Origin: Steinernema hermaphroditum
Taxonomy: Eukaryota > Nematoda > Chromadorea > Rhabditida > Steinernematidae
DNA: 64,000 nt
Assembly (NCBI GenBank): GCA_030435675.1
Contig: CM059621.1
Coordinates: forward strand, 1,116,001-1,180,000
Reading direction: 5' to 3'
The notes under the pieces are model-generated. The model saw only the letters and a list, made by a program, of their open reading frames with translations. It was not told the origin of the DNA and did not search any database. Shown in pieces: positions 21,430 to 31,937 of the stretch (position 1 is the stretch's first letter; each line of letters starts with the position of its first letter). The position numbers and the translations under genes are program-made.

Positions 21430-22326
21430 ATGGCGCAATTAAACGTTCACGCGCTGCTTCTTATTGTCAGCTTAATGGACATCATCATCGAGCCTTACTA
21501 TCTCTACTTAATCATCTTCAAATCGACTTCACAGATGTCCGTTTATCGACAGTTTCTTGCCGCAATATCCATCTGTAATCTGCTATTCTGCATCAATGAA
21601 GCAGTTGTATCGCCAACGTTTGCGATTGAGAACGACACAATTTGTGTAGGTTCCGAAATTGTGTCGCCGTTCGTCGAAGTCGTCCTATTCCGACTTGAGC
21701 ATGTCTTCGGATGTGCTCAGGTTCAGCTGCTTTTAAGCATGACTATGTACGCTTCTTTGAGTTTGTCCTATCCACAAATACTGCATAAAATAACGAAGTG
21801 GATAGGCCTACCTGTCGTCATCATAACTGCAATATTTCCAGCTGCCTACTTTCTCGTCCTAGAACCATCAATCTACCATACATCCAGCTGTTTAATCGTG
21901 GCGATCAACTCTTATTTATGGATATTCTGTGTGTCGGCAGTGGTTTACGTTGTCGCTTATCTGGGCACTGCGCTTTGGGCTATCAATAGTATTAGGCAAG
22001 TCTCATCGACATGGATGATTAAGCCGGAAACGATGCGACTTGTGAGAACTGTGGTGAAAAATTACATTGTTTCGGTGTTACTTGTCTCCGTATTGGTGGT
22101 AGCTCCCATGATAACGATGTTAGTTCTGGGATTGGCTATTCCCACCGAACCTTTGGGCGTTCTCGGTATTCAAATCTGCTCCGGTTTTGTTATTTCCTAT
22201 GCTCTCATATCAACGATAACATCGATATTCATCTTTGTTCCATACAGAGTTCACACGGTGAAAATGATGAAACGTTTGAGGAATAATATGGTGAGCTGCG
22301 TGTCAGTCAATAAATGGCTTCAATGA
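21430..22326 (+). CDS. Intronless seven-transmembrane chemoreceptor
   Basis: A single open frame of 298 residues with seven hydrophobic segments. It opens MAQLNVHALLLIVSLMDIII, then EPYYLYLIIFKST and VYRQFLAAISICNLLFCIN at TM2, a conserved long TM3 (VFGCAQVQLLLSMTMYASL), and FVPYRVHTVKMMK at the end of TM7, the PYR motif of the Str/Srh superfamily. It is paralogous with 27125-28039. The lack of introns is unusual among nematode chemoreceptors (compare 16522 and F1-F3). A G-protein-coupled sensory receptor by family; ligand unknown. Confidence 0.85.
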   Translation: MAQLNVHALLLIVSLMDIIIEPYYLYLIIFKSTSQMSVYRQFLAAISICNLLFCINEAVVSPTFAIENDTICVGSEIVSPFVEVVLFRLEHVFGCAQVQLLLSMTMYASLSLSYPQILHKITKWIGLPVVIITAIFPAAYFLVLEPSIYHTSSCLIVAINSYLWIFCVSAVVYVVAYLGTALWAINSIRQVSSTWMIKPETMRLVRTVVKNYIVSVLLVSVLVVAPMITMLVLGLAIPTEPLGVLGIQICSGFVISYALISTITSIFIFVPYRVHTVKMMKRLRNNMVSCVSVNKWLQ

Positions 22327-22493
22327 TGTTGTTCTGCCTTCCGCCACATATCATCAAGAAGGCCATCAGCCTCGCCCGATCACCTCCTACCTATTGTTTG
22401 GAGTACAATAAAGAGCAATTTATTATTTATAAGCATTTGAGGCAAAAACGTTTGTATATCTTGAAGAGTACCACCACCAGTAACAACATTTGA

Positions 22494-22944
22494 TCATTTT
22501 TTGAATGGCGAGGGGCTTGAGGCCGAGCCATACGGTCCTCCATAGCCAGAAGTCGCATAGTAACCATAGAAAGGTCCTAGAGCGTTCGATGAGTGGAGGA
22601 GGCGAATTAACACATACCAGAGGAAGGATTCCAGTAGTCGGGAGTGGCCCACTGATAGGGATTCCATCCAGAAGTGGCGCCCTGGAACGAGCCCCAGTCG
22701 GGAGTGGACCACTGATTCCAAGAATTCCAGCCAGAAGTGGCCCATTGATCATTGGACACAGGGGTGGCCCATTGATCGTTAGAATCAGGGGTTGCCCACT
22801 GATCGTTAGATCCAGGCGTGCCCCATTCGAATGGGCTAGGGGTGAAAGAGTCTTGGGCGATCTAAGCACATCTTCCACTACAGATTCTACCGTAATCTCA
22901 CTCACAACGACCGAGAAGAAGAGAAGGAAGCAGATGAACTTCAT
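22494..22944 (-). CDS. E2: secreted Trp-repeat protein
   Basis: Three exons (22944-22906, 22861-22618, 22576-22494) give 121 residues. Signal peptide identical to E1. The mature part opens IAQDSFTPSPFEWGTPGSND and carries SNDQWATP repeats, WNSWNQWSTPDWGSFQGAT and QWATPDYWNPSS, with a Gly/Tyr-rich exon 3 ending GSASSPSPFKK. It differs from E1 by fewer of the WNPNQWATP type units and more of the SNDQWATP type, so the repeat region is evolving by unit gain and loss. Stop at 22494-22496. Confidence 0.75.
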
Positions 22945-22978
22945 GATTAGACTGATGGTTCTCCTCCCTATACGCCAG

Positions 22979-23060
22979 CTTTTATATCGTTCAAAATTTG
23001 CATTGCCACGTCTCCCATCGATACCAGATTGCTTTGCCGAACAGGTCTGTCAAAACAATG
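22979..23060 (-). promoter_or_regulatory. Conserved promoter of E2
   Basis: On the minus strand: ATTGTTTTGACAG (23047-23060), ACGTGGCAATGCAAATTTTG (22992-23011) and TATAAAAG (22979-22986), the same order and spacing as in E1. Confidence 0.7.
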
Positions 23061-23148
23061 GTCCGGTCCAAACAAGATTCATATTCAAATGCGACCATTA
23101 TCTTTGCATGTCGAGTCGGAAAACATACATATCCATAAGTGCCACGTA

Positions 23149-23750
23149 TCTGCGTACAAACAGCGTATTACAGGGATTTGTTTGTTTTGGCTTCACTTGC
23201 AGATACCCGAATGATATACAAATGACAAAAACGGGTCGCATTGTAAACTTTGGAAAAATGCTTTTTGCGCAAAAAATTGCGCATCTTATTAACGACGAAT
23301 CGAGGACGTCAACCTCCTCCGAAACCAATATCAACTGTGGATTAACGCCAATTACACATACAATAGGAGAGATAAAAAGCGTCACTTTGATCTGATCACC
23401 ATGTTTTTTTTCAACAATTGCTTTAAATGAACAAATAACTTGTAATAAATACAAATAAGACAACACAGATGAAAATAATCGGTGAAAATAAAAAAAAGAA
23501 ATCAAATAAAGGAACACAAATCGGACAAGAAAAAGTCGTTCAAAATAATAGAGCAACTTTACAACATTGTGAAATGATGTTCGGTCAAGATGCACTACAT
23601 ATTTACGTCCGGATTACGTATTTACGTCTTTCGTTCTTGTCTGGAAACGGTTCGAAAGCTACGGAGAAAAATGCTAGTAGATACGGTGCAAATCAAAAAT
23701 AATTACAAGCATGAAAGAACCCAATGATACGATAGGTTGCAATGCAATTT
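23149..23750. other. Intergenic
   Basis: AT-rich, no gene supported on either strand. It separates E2 (upstream side) from the 3' end of F1. Confidence 0.4.
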
Positions 23751-25047
23751 CTAATTCGCTGCTACTTCATTTTCTTCTCTTATGGTTGGCATTCCAGGCA
23801 TCGCGACTAATGTCGTAGTGTGCGAAACAACGGTGGTATCAGTCACGCTGTACTTAGGTGCAATTCTCATCGCTCGCTCGCCAAATATAACACGGCGACA
23901 TTCTGGGTTGAACATAACCATCGACACCCTAAGAGTAATACAAAAGTACAATACGGCCATAACATTAGCATACGTGTTGAATATGTAGATGAAGATGAGT
24001 CCGTCATAGCTGAGCAGGGCACCTAAAATGCTGAGGTCCGTCTTCGTGTTGCACAGTAAAATCATGAAGACGACAATCATCATGAGTATGTCCTGGCTCA
24101 CACCCTGAAATGTGGACTTTAGAAGAGGACTCGAAACTGTAGGTTACCAGTACGAACAGACGAACATCTCTTCGGAATTCCTCACTTTGGTATCTTACTT
24201 TGGAAGTCTAAATTGCTTTTTACATGGCTGTGCGGACGCAATGTGTCACCTACAAATCTAACATGTCCTATTTTGCAAAACGTCGTAAAGTTGATGACTG
24301 CAGTGCCGGAACATGCAATTATGAAACATGCCTTTACCAAGACGTAGGCCAGAAGAGAATAGTCTCTTTCCATGTCGCCACTGCACTTGGGAAAAACATT
24401 TGCGTAGAACCGAGGCCCGTATGCAATATTTTGACAGGGGAATACTAAAAGAACACATCGTTTCAAAGCACGCTCTGGAAGAACTCACTTATGTAAAGGA
24501 TCGGGATACTTATTGATTGACAAATGCCGAAAATCGCTACGAACCAGCATATCTTCTTCTTGAAAAATCCTATATATTTCAGTGGGAAGCAGACGGCGAC
24601 AAAACGATTTACGGCGATGACCAGGTTCATGACGCACTGAAGATAGGCGAATGTGAAGGCGTAATGGTAGACGGCGATCGACACATAAGGATTCATGTTT
24701 GCGCTTTGCCTAAAACGGTGTACAATCTCTACAATGGAGTGGTAATGCCTACAGTATGGTGACTGGCCCGGTATACAGCGCAAACGTGACATCCATGAAC
24801 ATCTCGGCACTACTTCTTGTCGCCCAGAAGAACCCGAAAGCGTTGTGGAAGGCTTTCAGTGTTTTGATCATGTATAGATCAACAACTGCCGATCCAAATG
24901 CGATCACTCCGGCCTAAACCCACTACTAACTCTACACCTTCAAAAGTTGCCCACCGTTGTTGTCATAATCCCAAAAATGAGATCAGTACTTGTGACGTAT
25001 CCTCGTCCCTGCAGCTCACTACCGTATACAAAGATAGAGTTGTTCAT
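23751..25047 (-). CDS. F1: seven-exon seven-transmembrane chemoreceptor (Srv-like)
   Basis: Exons 25047-24955, 24913-24753, 24709-24489, 24444-24254, 24207-24148, 24104-23974 and 23928-23751 give 344 residues. Exons 1-6 have exactly the same lengths (93, 161, 221, 191, 60, 131 nt) as in F2 and F3. It opens MNNSIFVYGSELQGRGYVTS. TM3/loop: FAYLQCVMNLVIAVNRFVAV then CFPLKY, the NR-x(4)-FP signature of Srv/Srg-type receptors. Exon 4 has the FYANVFPKC loop and exon 6 the long TM6-TM7 segment ending FNT; exon 7 starts with SMVMFNPECRRVIFG. Sensory G-protein-coupled receptor by family; ligand unknown. Confidence 0.85.
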
Positions 25048-26690
25048 TTCCTGAAACGAGACACTTACCCTGTATATAACACACATGTGAGTCAAAGCCC
25101 AATACCGAGACTGGGAAACATAACTGACATTTCTTTTTGAAAGCGCTCGTTGTAAACATGTACCGAACAATACTCTATATATAATTTTCTAATCATAGAG
25201 TTTTGTATGTTTCTGGCACTCTGTCAAACGCTTTCTGCTTGATACAATGGGTGTTTTCATAAAATAGCATTTTTGTGTAATAACACAAAGTCTTTATAAA
25301 ACAGAAACGCTTTTTAAAATGTTTTCATGAGTAAGCTGTGCCGCTAATGAGTGCAGTTCTCAATTCACATTGAGCAATGAAAAAGACAAAGTGAACAGCC
25401 TCGCTGAAACGACATTTAAAAATCCGTAAGCGAAAAGTTGTCACTGATGGATGACTGATGAGATTCGAGCCGATCATGCAATAATAGCAGGTTTAATTGT
25501 CGACCTCTTTATGTTATTCCAAGCAATTTCCTCTGATGTCATCGTTTGTGGATTTTGTGATGTCATCGACAAGAGGTGGACCGAAGAGAGTGCTATAAGA
25601 ACATTCAAATAACAATCTCTGAGCTCGAACTAGAGAGCCATTGTAGAGGTCACCTTGAAAAGATACTACCTCGGATAGTAGGACTTTTTGAGAATCTACG
25701 GGTCATTTTAAAAATTTTTTTGCCTCCGTTTCCTTAAGAAGTGAGCTCGTGGAGTCACTGCGTGGGCATAGTAGCCGTGAGTTATCTTCATTTTATTCTA
25801 AGCGGTTTCCTCAGATGCCGTCACTTACGGGTGAACAAAGGTGAGGCTTCGATAGAAGTAACATAGGGCAGGATAAATTGCAAACGGGAATCTTTCAGCT
25901 TAAAGTGGAGAGCGACTTTGGTGGTCAACTTGAAAATGTGAGGTTTGGTGATCCGACAGATGTGCTTTTTATGTGCTTTCGGTAGGTAACATCCAACGAT
26001 GTACATGGAAGGTAGCCATCGTTTATCACACAAGGAACCCCGTACATCACTTCGTATTTCTCCAGAACGTGAAAAAAAATGGCCATCAAGACAGAACAGG
26101 CCTCCAACTTCAGGAGAAACATAATGTATAAGTCGCCAATCATAGTGTGGGGAGGTTGACGATAACTCCATTCAGCTGAGGGTGTAAATATTGCAAAAAT
26201 AGACAATGTTTATCATTTGCAACATTTTCAATACAGCAAACCCAATAATCGAATTGAACGTTTTCCAGCAAGTGGCGAGTGGTGGGACAGCTCAGGGAGT
26301 GAAGATAATCGTTTGTCTCTCCAAAATATGTGACCACTTTTGTCGTTTGTATATACTACGGTGCCACTGTATCATAATAATATTCCTTTAGATATGCTTA
26401 TTCTCTAACAGTTCTTCTATGATTTGCTTTTACCCTCAGAGTTTGGTGCACATTTCTCTCTGAAAGCGCTTTTCTAATCATCGAGTTATGTATTGCTGTT
26501 TTCCATCTTCTGGAAATAGCTTTCTGCTATTGTCGGCCGGATACAATGCGTGGAAAAACATGGTATTCTGCGTCTCAAGTGACATAAGGCAGAAAGAGAA
26601 TGTAGGTGGAGGGGGACATTTAACAATCCGCAGCCGAAAACTTGTTTGAATGACCGATCGAAAAAAATCGAAAAATCTTTCACCACTACC
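25048..26690. other. Intergenic, repeat remnants
   Basis: 25640-25790 (ACCTTGAAAAGATACTACCT, GTGGGCATAGTAGCC) is shared with 37960-38095, an interspersed repeat of about 140 bp. Minus-strand frames at 25821-26206 overlap each other in different frames and have no family resemblance. No gene called. Confidence 0.45.
25640..25790. repeat. Dispersed repeat, copy 1 (copy 2 at 37950-38095)
   Basis: The two copies share the sequence of a GGTAGT motif, a CTTTTTGGGAAT/CTTTTTGAGAAT block, GGGTCATT, CCNTTTTCC, GTGGAGTCACT/GTAGAATCACT and GTGGGCATRGTAGC in the same order and spacing. Confidence 0.55.
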
Positions 26691-26759
26691 CATTGTCGAA
26701 CCACGGATTTGCCTGTCTGCTGATTGATACCTGAGATGCACTACCACTCAACTAGGCCA
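26691..26759 (-). repeat. tRNA-like (SINE-head) sequence
   Basis: On the minus strand, TGGCCTAGTTGAGTGGTAG (26740-26758) fits a Pol III A box and GTGGTTCGACAATG (26691-26704) a B box, about 35 nt apart. The arms do not fold into a clean cloverleaf, so it is a tRNA-derived repeat, not a tRNA gene. Confidence 0.45.
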
Positions 26760-26961
26760 TTAAATAGTACTGTTTATTAAGGCTGCATTGTTGTATGCAT
26801 GTTCTCCGGGCTGGACCAAGAACAGCAATTCGAGAGTCGAGCATCTGTACCGCGTTTGCATATGATAACTTCAAAGAAACATAGAGTACCACACCCAAGA
26901 GAAGTTGAACTTGTCCAAATCCAAAGAAAAAACATGTTTCTCTTCTCGGCCGCAATAACAA
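26752..26961 (-). pseudogene. Partial copy of an intronless chemoreceptor
   Basis: The minus strand encodes GFGQVQLLLGVVLYVSLKLSY and LDSRIAVLG, nearly identical to the TM3 region of the complete receptor at 27125-28039 (plus-strand 27651-27790). Nothing of the rest of the gene is present. The fragment is flanked by direct repeats of CAACTAGGCCATTAAATAGT (26749 and 26959). Confidence 0.8.
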
Positions 26962-27124
26962 CTAGGCCATTAAATAGTGCCGTTTACTAACGTTGCATGC
27001 TAGCTTTATGCATATTCTCCGTGCTCTGCTTCAAACTTGAACTTTTCGAACAACTTTATCTTATCAACAAACACAGCAATCTCTTATAAATCACTAAGCG
27101 ACTGAACAGAAAGAAATAGAGATA
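26962..27124. other. Short intergenic spacer
   Basis: Contains the second copy of the CAACTAGGCCATTAAATAGT repeat and its following TGCATG...ATTCTCCG sequence. Confidence 0.4.
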
Positions 27125-28039
27125 TTAGGAATGAGTTGAAGTATGCCCGTGATGTTTCGGCGCTTGCCACCATTCCATTACACTGCTCTTCGTAAATTTC
27201 AGCATTTTCAACGTGTGTACTCTATAAGGAACAAAAACGAATATCGAAACCAGAGTTGACACGTATGAGTAAGAGACTATAGCTGCAAAGCAAACTTGAA
27301 AAACAAGACTGCTAGCTGATCCGGAACATCCTAGTATCGCAAGAAGTACTATGAATACGAATGGCCCCATCACAAGTACAACCACCAGTAGCAAAGAAAT
27401 GATGTAGTTCCTAACGACAGCATTAACTAGACGGACAGTTTCTAAGGAAGGCACAATATTCCTCTTTGATGACACGTCCTTTATAGTGTAAATCGCCCAA
27501 GATGCACATAATACATATGCAATTCCACTAACAGTAGCTAGACCCATTCCAGCCAAGACGAGCAAATTTAAAGATGCATCTAGGCAGTTAGGCTTATCGG
27601 GTCTTGTAGGCTCAAAAATCAGGAAAACAAGTGGAAATAACATCATAAGGGCTGCCCCAAGAACAGCAATTCGAGAGTCGAGCTTTTGTATCGCTTCTGG
27701 ATATGATAACTTCAAAGAAGCATAGAGCACCATGGCCAAGAGAAGTTGAACTTGTCCGAATCCAAAGATATGCTCAAGCCCGAATATCGAAACGGCCACA
27801 ATTACAGGAACATTTTTTGAATGATAACAAAATGTGTGGTTCTCTATGGTTACCCTTGGTGAAGCAATGGCGACATTCACCGAAAATAGCAGATTACATA
27901 TGGATATCGCTGCAAGGAATCGTCTGTAAACAGCCATTGCTTTGGTAGATTTGAAGATGATCAGGTAGAGGTAGTACGGTTCAATGATGATATCGACGAC
28001 GCTGGCAAGAGTAAGAAGGAAGTCGGCGTTTGGATGCAT
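27125..28039 (-). CDS. Intronless seven-transmembrane chemoreceptor
   Basis: 304 residues from the ATG at 28039, chosen because it matches the start of the paralogue at 21430 (an in-frame extension upstream lies in repeat DNA). It shares VDIIIEPYYLYLIIFKST, RFLAAISICNLLFSV, HIFGFGQVQLLLAMVLYASL and the C-terminal FVPYRVHTLKMLK with that paralogue. The C-terminal tail has WWQAPKHHGHTSTHS. Seven hydrophobic segments, no introns. A partial copy of its TM3 region lies just downstream at 26752-26961. Str/Srh-superfamily sensory receptor, ligand unknown. Confidence 0.85.
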   Translation of the reverse strand: MHPNADFLLTLASVVDIIIEPYYLYLIIFKSTKAMAVYRRFLAAISICNLLFSVNVAIASPRVTIENHTFCYHSKNVPVIVAVSIFGLEHIFGFGQVQLLLAMVLYASLKLSYPEAIQKLDSRIAVLGAALMMLFPLVFLIFEPTRPDKPNCLDASLNLLVLAGMGLATVSGIAYVLCASWAIYTIKDVSSKRNIVPSLETVRLVNAVVRNYIISLLLVVVLVMGPFVFIVLLAILGCSGSASSLVFQVCFAAIVSYSYVSTLVSIFVFVPYRVHTLKMLKFTKSSVMEWWQAPKHHGHTSTHS

Positions 28040-28819
28040 GACAAAAAAGAACTTTGATGATAGTCGTGAATGATCCGTCTGCGTAGGCACGCAGTTTTTC
28101 AGCTGGTGTTTTCGTTGTATGGCTACACTAGAATTACGAAACAATGGCATTCGATTAAAAATTGCGTTGATGGCGTTGATCATCGAGTGCAAAGTGAACG
28201 TTCCGCTACCGTCGCCGATGTGGACATTTGTACAAATGCACAGCAAAGGCAACCGACTCGGGTTTATTTCGCGACCGGCTCGTATCTCCGACTCAATAGG
28301 CCGGCTCGGACCTAGGGACAATTCCGACCGTTCGCGGGAATCGGTAATAGGGGCGCAGACGACGAAAGACAATGGGCATGCAGTGGCAGAGCGAACGGCA
28401 TCACGTTTTCTCTCGTCGTCTGCTACCGCTCCCTGCGAACAGTCGGAATTTCCTGGGGTTTGGCTCAGAACCAACGACTCCGGCTCAGAGGCTCGGGCTC
28501 GGCTCCGGCTCGTTTGGCATCTCTGACCATAGTAGCTGCTTCCATTCTATCTTCGGTGGAGCGGACGGTGTCCATGTAGGACGCAGCAATTCCATCAGTT
28601 TTCGGGGTTGCTCAAACGGCGATCATAGTGAAGCACGTTAAACGCGACGGATTCATCGGAGCGGTGGCGGCACGGTCTTGCAAATTGCTGCCACACGTCT
28701 CTTCTCGTGGCGGCGCGGTCGTGTGCTAATCACGGTCTTCTTGACAAAATGGTGGAAATACGACTGTTTCTTTATCTACATTTAACTATATAGCAACAAA
28801 AGCTAACATAAGACAGAAG
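28040..28819. other. Intergenic with foldback repeat
   Basis: Mostly the 28245-28530 foldback, then CG-rich sequence with repeated GGCGGCACGGTC/GGCGGCGCGGTCGTG units (28664-28720). No gene. Confidence 0.45.
28245..28530. repeat. Imperfect foldback repeat rich in GGCTCGG motifs
   Basis: Left arm (CTAGGGACAATTCCGACCG, TTCGCGGGAATCGGTA, CGCAGACGACGAAAG) is imperfectly complemented by the right arm (CTCTCGTCGTCTGC, CCCTGCGAACAGTCGGAATT, CCTGGGG). A related half-element lies at 33190-33400 (GTCGTCTGCGCTG, CGCGAACAGTCGCAATTG). Confidence 0.6.
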
Positions 28820-29686
28820 TTAACGTATGCAGCGACGAATTTGAATGAAGCCTCTCTGATTCATGTACACTTCGAGTTTTCCTCCCTTAGGCGCTGTCCA
28901 AAATGCACGTTTCTCGTGTTCAGGCCAATTCGTCAAATCACCTGCATACTCTGGGCAAAGCTGCTTTAACTCTTTGACATCAAACGATGGTTTTCCTATT
29001 AGTCTTGCCAGTTCCGGTAGTTCTCCTTTGCAAAACCGTTCAAAGAAAGTAGTGACCATGTCGAAATCCAATAAAAAATTGGAGCCAGCAATGTTAAGCG
29101 ACGTACAGCAAGGTGACCTCACAAAAGAGTTTAGCGCGCTTTGCACGTGCTGGGGCCATCCATTGCCGAGTAGCGAAAGATCCGCTAAGTTACCGTAACT
29201 TATTTGGGCTCGTACGAATTCGTGAGATACTTCTCCACATTCATCCACATCGATGTCTACAAGCCTTCTGCACTCCATTAGCCCATGGAACGCAGCGTCC
29301 CAGAAAGGTTTTGGAAGCGTACTACTTTCATCCCCAGCAAATGAGCACCAAGACGTTGTCGATAATATCAATGGTATAACTTTCCGCTTAAAATCTCGGA
29401 TGGAGAACGTTTCTCCTCGTTCCTTTGTCTTCTTTAAACGTCGTAGAGCATAAATTCTGTCGTATTTGTAGTCGATGTTGACGTGTGTGCTCCAGTGTGA
29501 TGCAAATAATTCGACTTCAGTTCCATCGTCGTTTGAATGTAGAAAGACATATAAATACCGACGCTTCTCGTAGTGGACATCGGCGATAGACGACCAATGT
29601 CCGAACGTTTGCCTCACAATGGTGATGTTTTGCTGTGTTAAGAGACCAATGACATTGTCGATAAACGCAAGAGGAAGGGAATTCAT
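28820..29686 (-). CDS. Uncharacterised nematode protein, intronless
   Basis: Continuous frame of 288 residues from the ATG at 29686 (or 307 from an upstream ATG at 29743). It opens MNSLPLAFIDNVIGLLTQQN; the middle has EVELFASHWSTHVNIDYKYD and the end LEVYMNQRGFIQIRR. No signal peptide or membrane segment. The N-terminal pattern (Met-x-Ser-Leu/Val-Pro-x-x-Phe-Ile followed by a short hydrophobic helix) resembles F-box-associated style proteins that are expanded in nematodes, but I cannot confirm an F-box. The start at 29686 was preferred because the typical N-terminal motif begins there. Function unknown. Confidence 0.65.
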   Translation of the reverse strand: MNSLPLAFIDNVIGLLTQQNITIVRQTFGHWSSIADVHYEKRRYLYVFLHSNDDGTEVELFASHWSTHVNIDYKYDRIYALRRLKKTKERGETFSIRDFKRKVIPLILSTTSWCSFAGDESSTLPKPFWDAAFHGLMECRRLVDIDVDECGEVSHEFVRAQISYGNLADLSLLGNGWPQHVQSALNSFVRSPCCTSLNIAGSNFLLDFDMVTTFFERFCKGELPELARLIGKPSFDVKELKQLCPEYAGDLTNWPEHEKRAFWTAPKGGKLEVYMNQRGFIQIRRCIR

Positions 29687-29743
29687 GAAAACGATATGCA
29701 GACTCTCGGTTAGAAATAGAATGTGAATATGTATGGTGTTCAT

Positions 29744-30426
29744 CTTCTATGTAGCATCGCAAAGTTTACCGAGTTGTGCAAGTTTATACTTTTGCAATGC
29801 GCCACGCAAAGTGATATATAAAGCACAAAGAAGATTAATGTCGACCCCATTAGTTTGCATAGGCACTGGGCCAGGAGTTGATTATGGTAGAGGCGCAGAC
29901 GGTGAAGCACAACGAGAAGGAGCGGATCCGATCTTCGGTTCGGGTGGCGGCTCAGACATCAGAGTAACAGCGGTTCTTTGGGCGGGTTCAAGGCGACGAG
30001 ATCAGTCCGCCGCGCTGTGGCAGAGTGAGCGAGGTGAAACTTCATTACCCGAGCAGCGGGCGGCGCTGGTTTCGGGGTAGCAGTGAGTCTTCGGCTTCCG
30101 AGGGTGTCACGGGTGGTCGGACAGTTGTGAAGCCATTCTGATAATATCGGAAAAAGGTGTTATAACTACAGATATTTCTTGTTTTGTTTCGTTGACAGCC
30201 CATCAGTGCGGCGCAGCTCTAACGTTTTCATTGTCTTGAGATCGTGTGGTCTCACCACGCACCTCGACCCCTTGTTTAAAGTCGATCTCAATGTAGTCAC
30301 GATCTGTCCAGATTGACGGTACTGTCTGTTCGTTCTCTCGGTTGTTCAGCCAACCATTACCGCCTTTTTCCAGATCATTGTTCTATTCGTTACTGAACAG
30401 AACTTTTATAAAGTTCATAATGACAT
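29744..30426. other. Intergenic
   Basis: A short GC-rich open frame (29733-30080) has no family resemblance and lies in CG-rich, repeat-like sequence; not called. Nothing else recognised. Confidence 0.35.
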
Positions 30427-31937
30427 TTATTTGTACTTCTTCGAAGACAAATGCTCATCACCGTCGTTCTTATAATCGACATGAACGAACGCTCTTTCCA
30501 CATAGGGCATTCGTTCGAGTTTCACTTGGAGCTCTTCAGAAACGTCGTGGGCTTCTTTCAGGGGAATGTCTTCGTCCATCAACTGAAAGCTCTCCATATA
30601 ATAATTGATCATTTAGCTATCAACTTACCACATGAAGTTCCACCAAAAAGTTGATTCCCATATGATATACGTACAGAGTATCCAGAGCCCTGATTCTCGG
30701 ATCATGGTTCACGGCGATGCTCGTGATGCGATTAATGAACTCCGGCGTTGCCGACTTTCCCACCAGCATTGGGATCTGCTCGTTGGCGGTCTCAATCCAC
30801 GTGGCGATGATGTATCCGGAGATGAGGAAGGCTCCGACAGAGTCGGCGTAGATCCACCAGCGGTTACCGATATACGCACAAGCCAAAGCAACGAGATTTG
30901 TCATGACGTCATTTCCTTGATCTTGTGCCAAAACGTTGGATGAGGGGCTGTTGTGCTTTTTGCAGAGGAAATAGAGGCCGGCTTTCAGCACAGTGCCGGA
31001 GAGGAGGATGATGAGAGTCTTTAGATCGACGAGTGGGTCGAGCTGTAAGAAAAAGGATTGACTAATGGTGATGTCTCAATCTGAAATGCAGGTGATGTTA
31101 GGAGTGATCAGAAATAGGTCAACCAATGACAGGGTCTAAGTATTCTCCAGAACTGCAACTCGAAACCCGATCCCAAAAGGTCACACATGGCTAGGGCATG
31201 CGGTACTCTCTGATTGTCTGCGCCCCCTTTGCACCATCAGTCCAATACGAGCTCAGGTAATGGCGAATCTCACCTAGTCAGACTCACTGTGTGGATCGTT
31301 TTCAAAATTTTACCCAGTCAGCTTCACCCTACCGATCGCCTTTATCCATTCCACATAACTACGAATGGAAGAATACTTTTTCGCTAGCTTTATAACACCT
31401 ACCGTATGCTCAATAATAGCCATAGTGGACTCGCCGATAATCAGCAGATTGGCAATGATCATGACAATGGCTACAATAAGAACAGCCAGTGGTTCTAGAC
31501 GATTCCTTCCGATCGGATACTCATAGGGACACGTCTTCTCACTCGCTTTCAAAGCTGCCCAGATGACAGCGCCACTCGTTACATCCATAATGCTGTCGAC
31601 TACGGTACTGTACACTGACATGGAATGGGAGAAGTAAGCAGCTGTAGCTTTGGCGATAATCATGCAGATGTTAACGCCTAGTGTGAGTCTAGCCAGGAAG
31701 TCATCCACTTTCTGCAAATTGGGCTTTACTAGCTGTAGCAGCTCATTGTCTAACCTGATTTTCCTTGTCCTTCGCATTGTCCTCTTTTATGTGACTGGCG
31801 AGATCCTTCTTCAGCAGCTCCTCATCTTCCTTCCTTTGCTCTTCGAAGTGTTTCTGATAAGAATAGAACTCCTGTACGGCGTCGTTGCTCCTGAACCGCT
31901 CAAACATCCTTATCCAAGAAAGCCACGCGAGCAACAT
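30427..31937 (-). CDS. Cation diffusion facilitator (Mn-type CDF) transporter
   Basis: Exons 31937-31755, 31711-31403, 31042-30629 and 30582-30427 in phase give about 353 residues. The N-terminus contains NDAVQEFYSYQKHFEEQ, the FYxxQ region typical of Mn-CDF/MTP8-11 proteins. TM2 carries VDSIMD, the D-x(3)-D metal site of Mn-type CDFs rather than the H-x(3)-D of zinc types, and TM5 has DQGNDVMTN. YPIGRNRLEPL follows TM2 as in the family. The C-terminal cytosolic domain ends VERAFVHVDYKNDGDEH. CDFs export divalent cations from cytosol in exchange for protons. The first intron is 43 nt ending TTTGCAG. The start is uncertain; an additional 5' exon is possible. Confidence 0.85.

Larger units (their letters stand above)
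22396..23148. repeat. Segmental duplication, copy 2 (inverted relative to 14303-15145)
   Basis: Reverse-complement match to 14303-15145 covering promoter, gene and 3' flank. The copies diverge in the number of Trp-repeat units and by a 24-bp gap about 60 bp beyond the stop codon, but are near identical in the promoter and the introns. Confidence 0.85.

Noticed and set aside
28040..28474. N-terminal extension of the 27125 receptor
   Set aside because: It runs into the CG-rich foldback repeat and has no counterpart in the paralogue at 21430.
31733..31755. 22-nt intron in the CDF gene
   Set aside because: A later TTTGCAG acceptor gives a 43-nt intron in the same phase and is the better choice.
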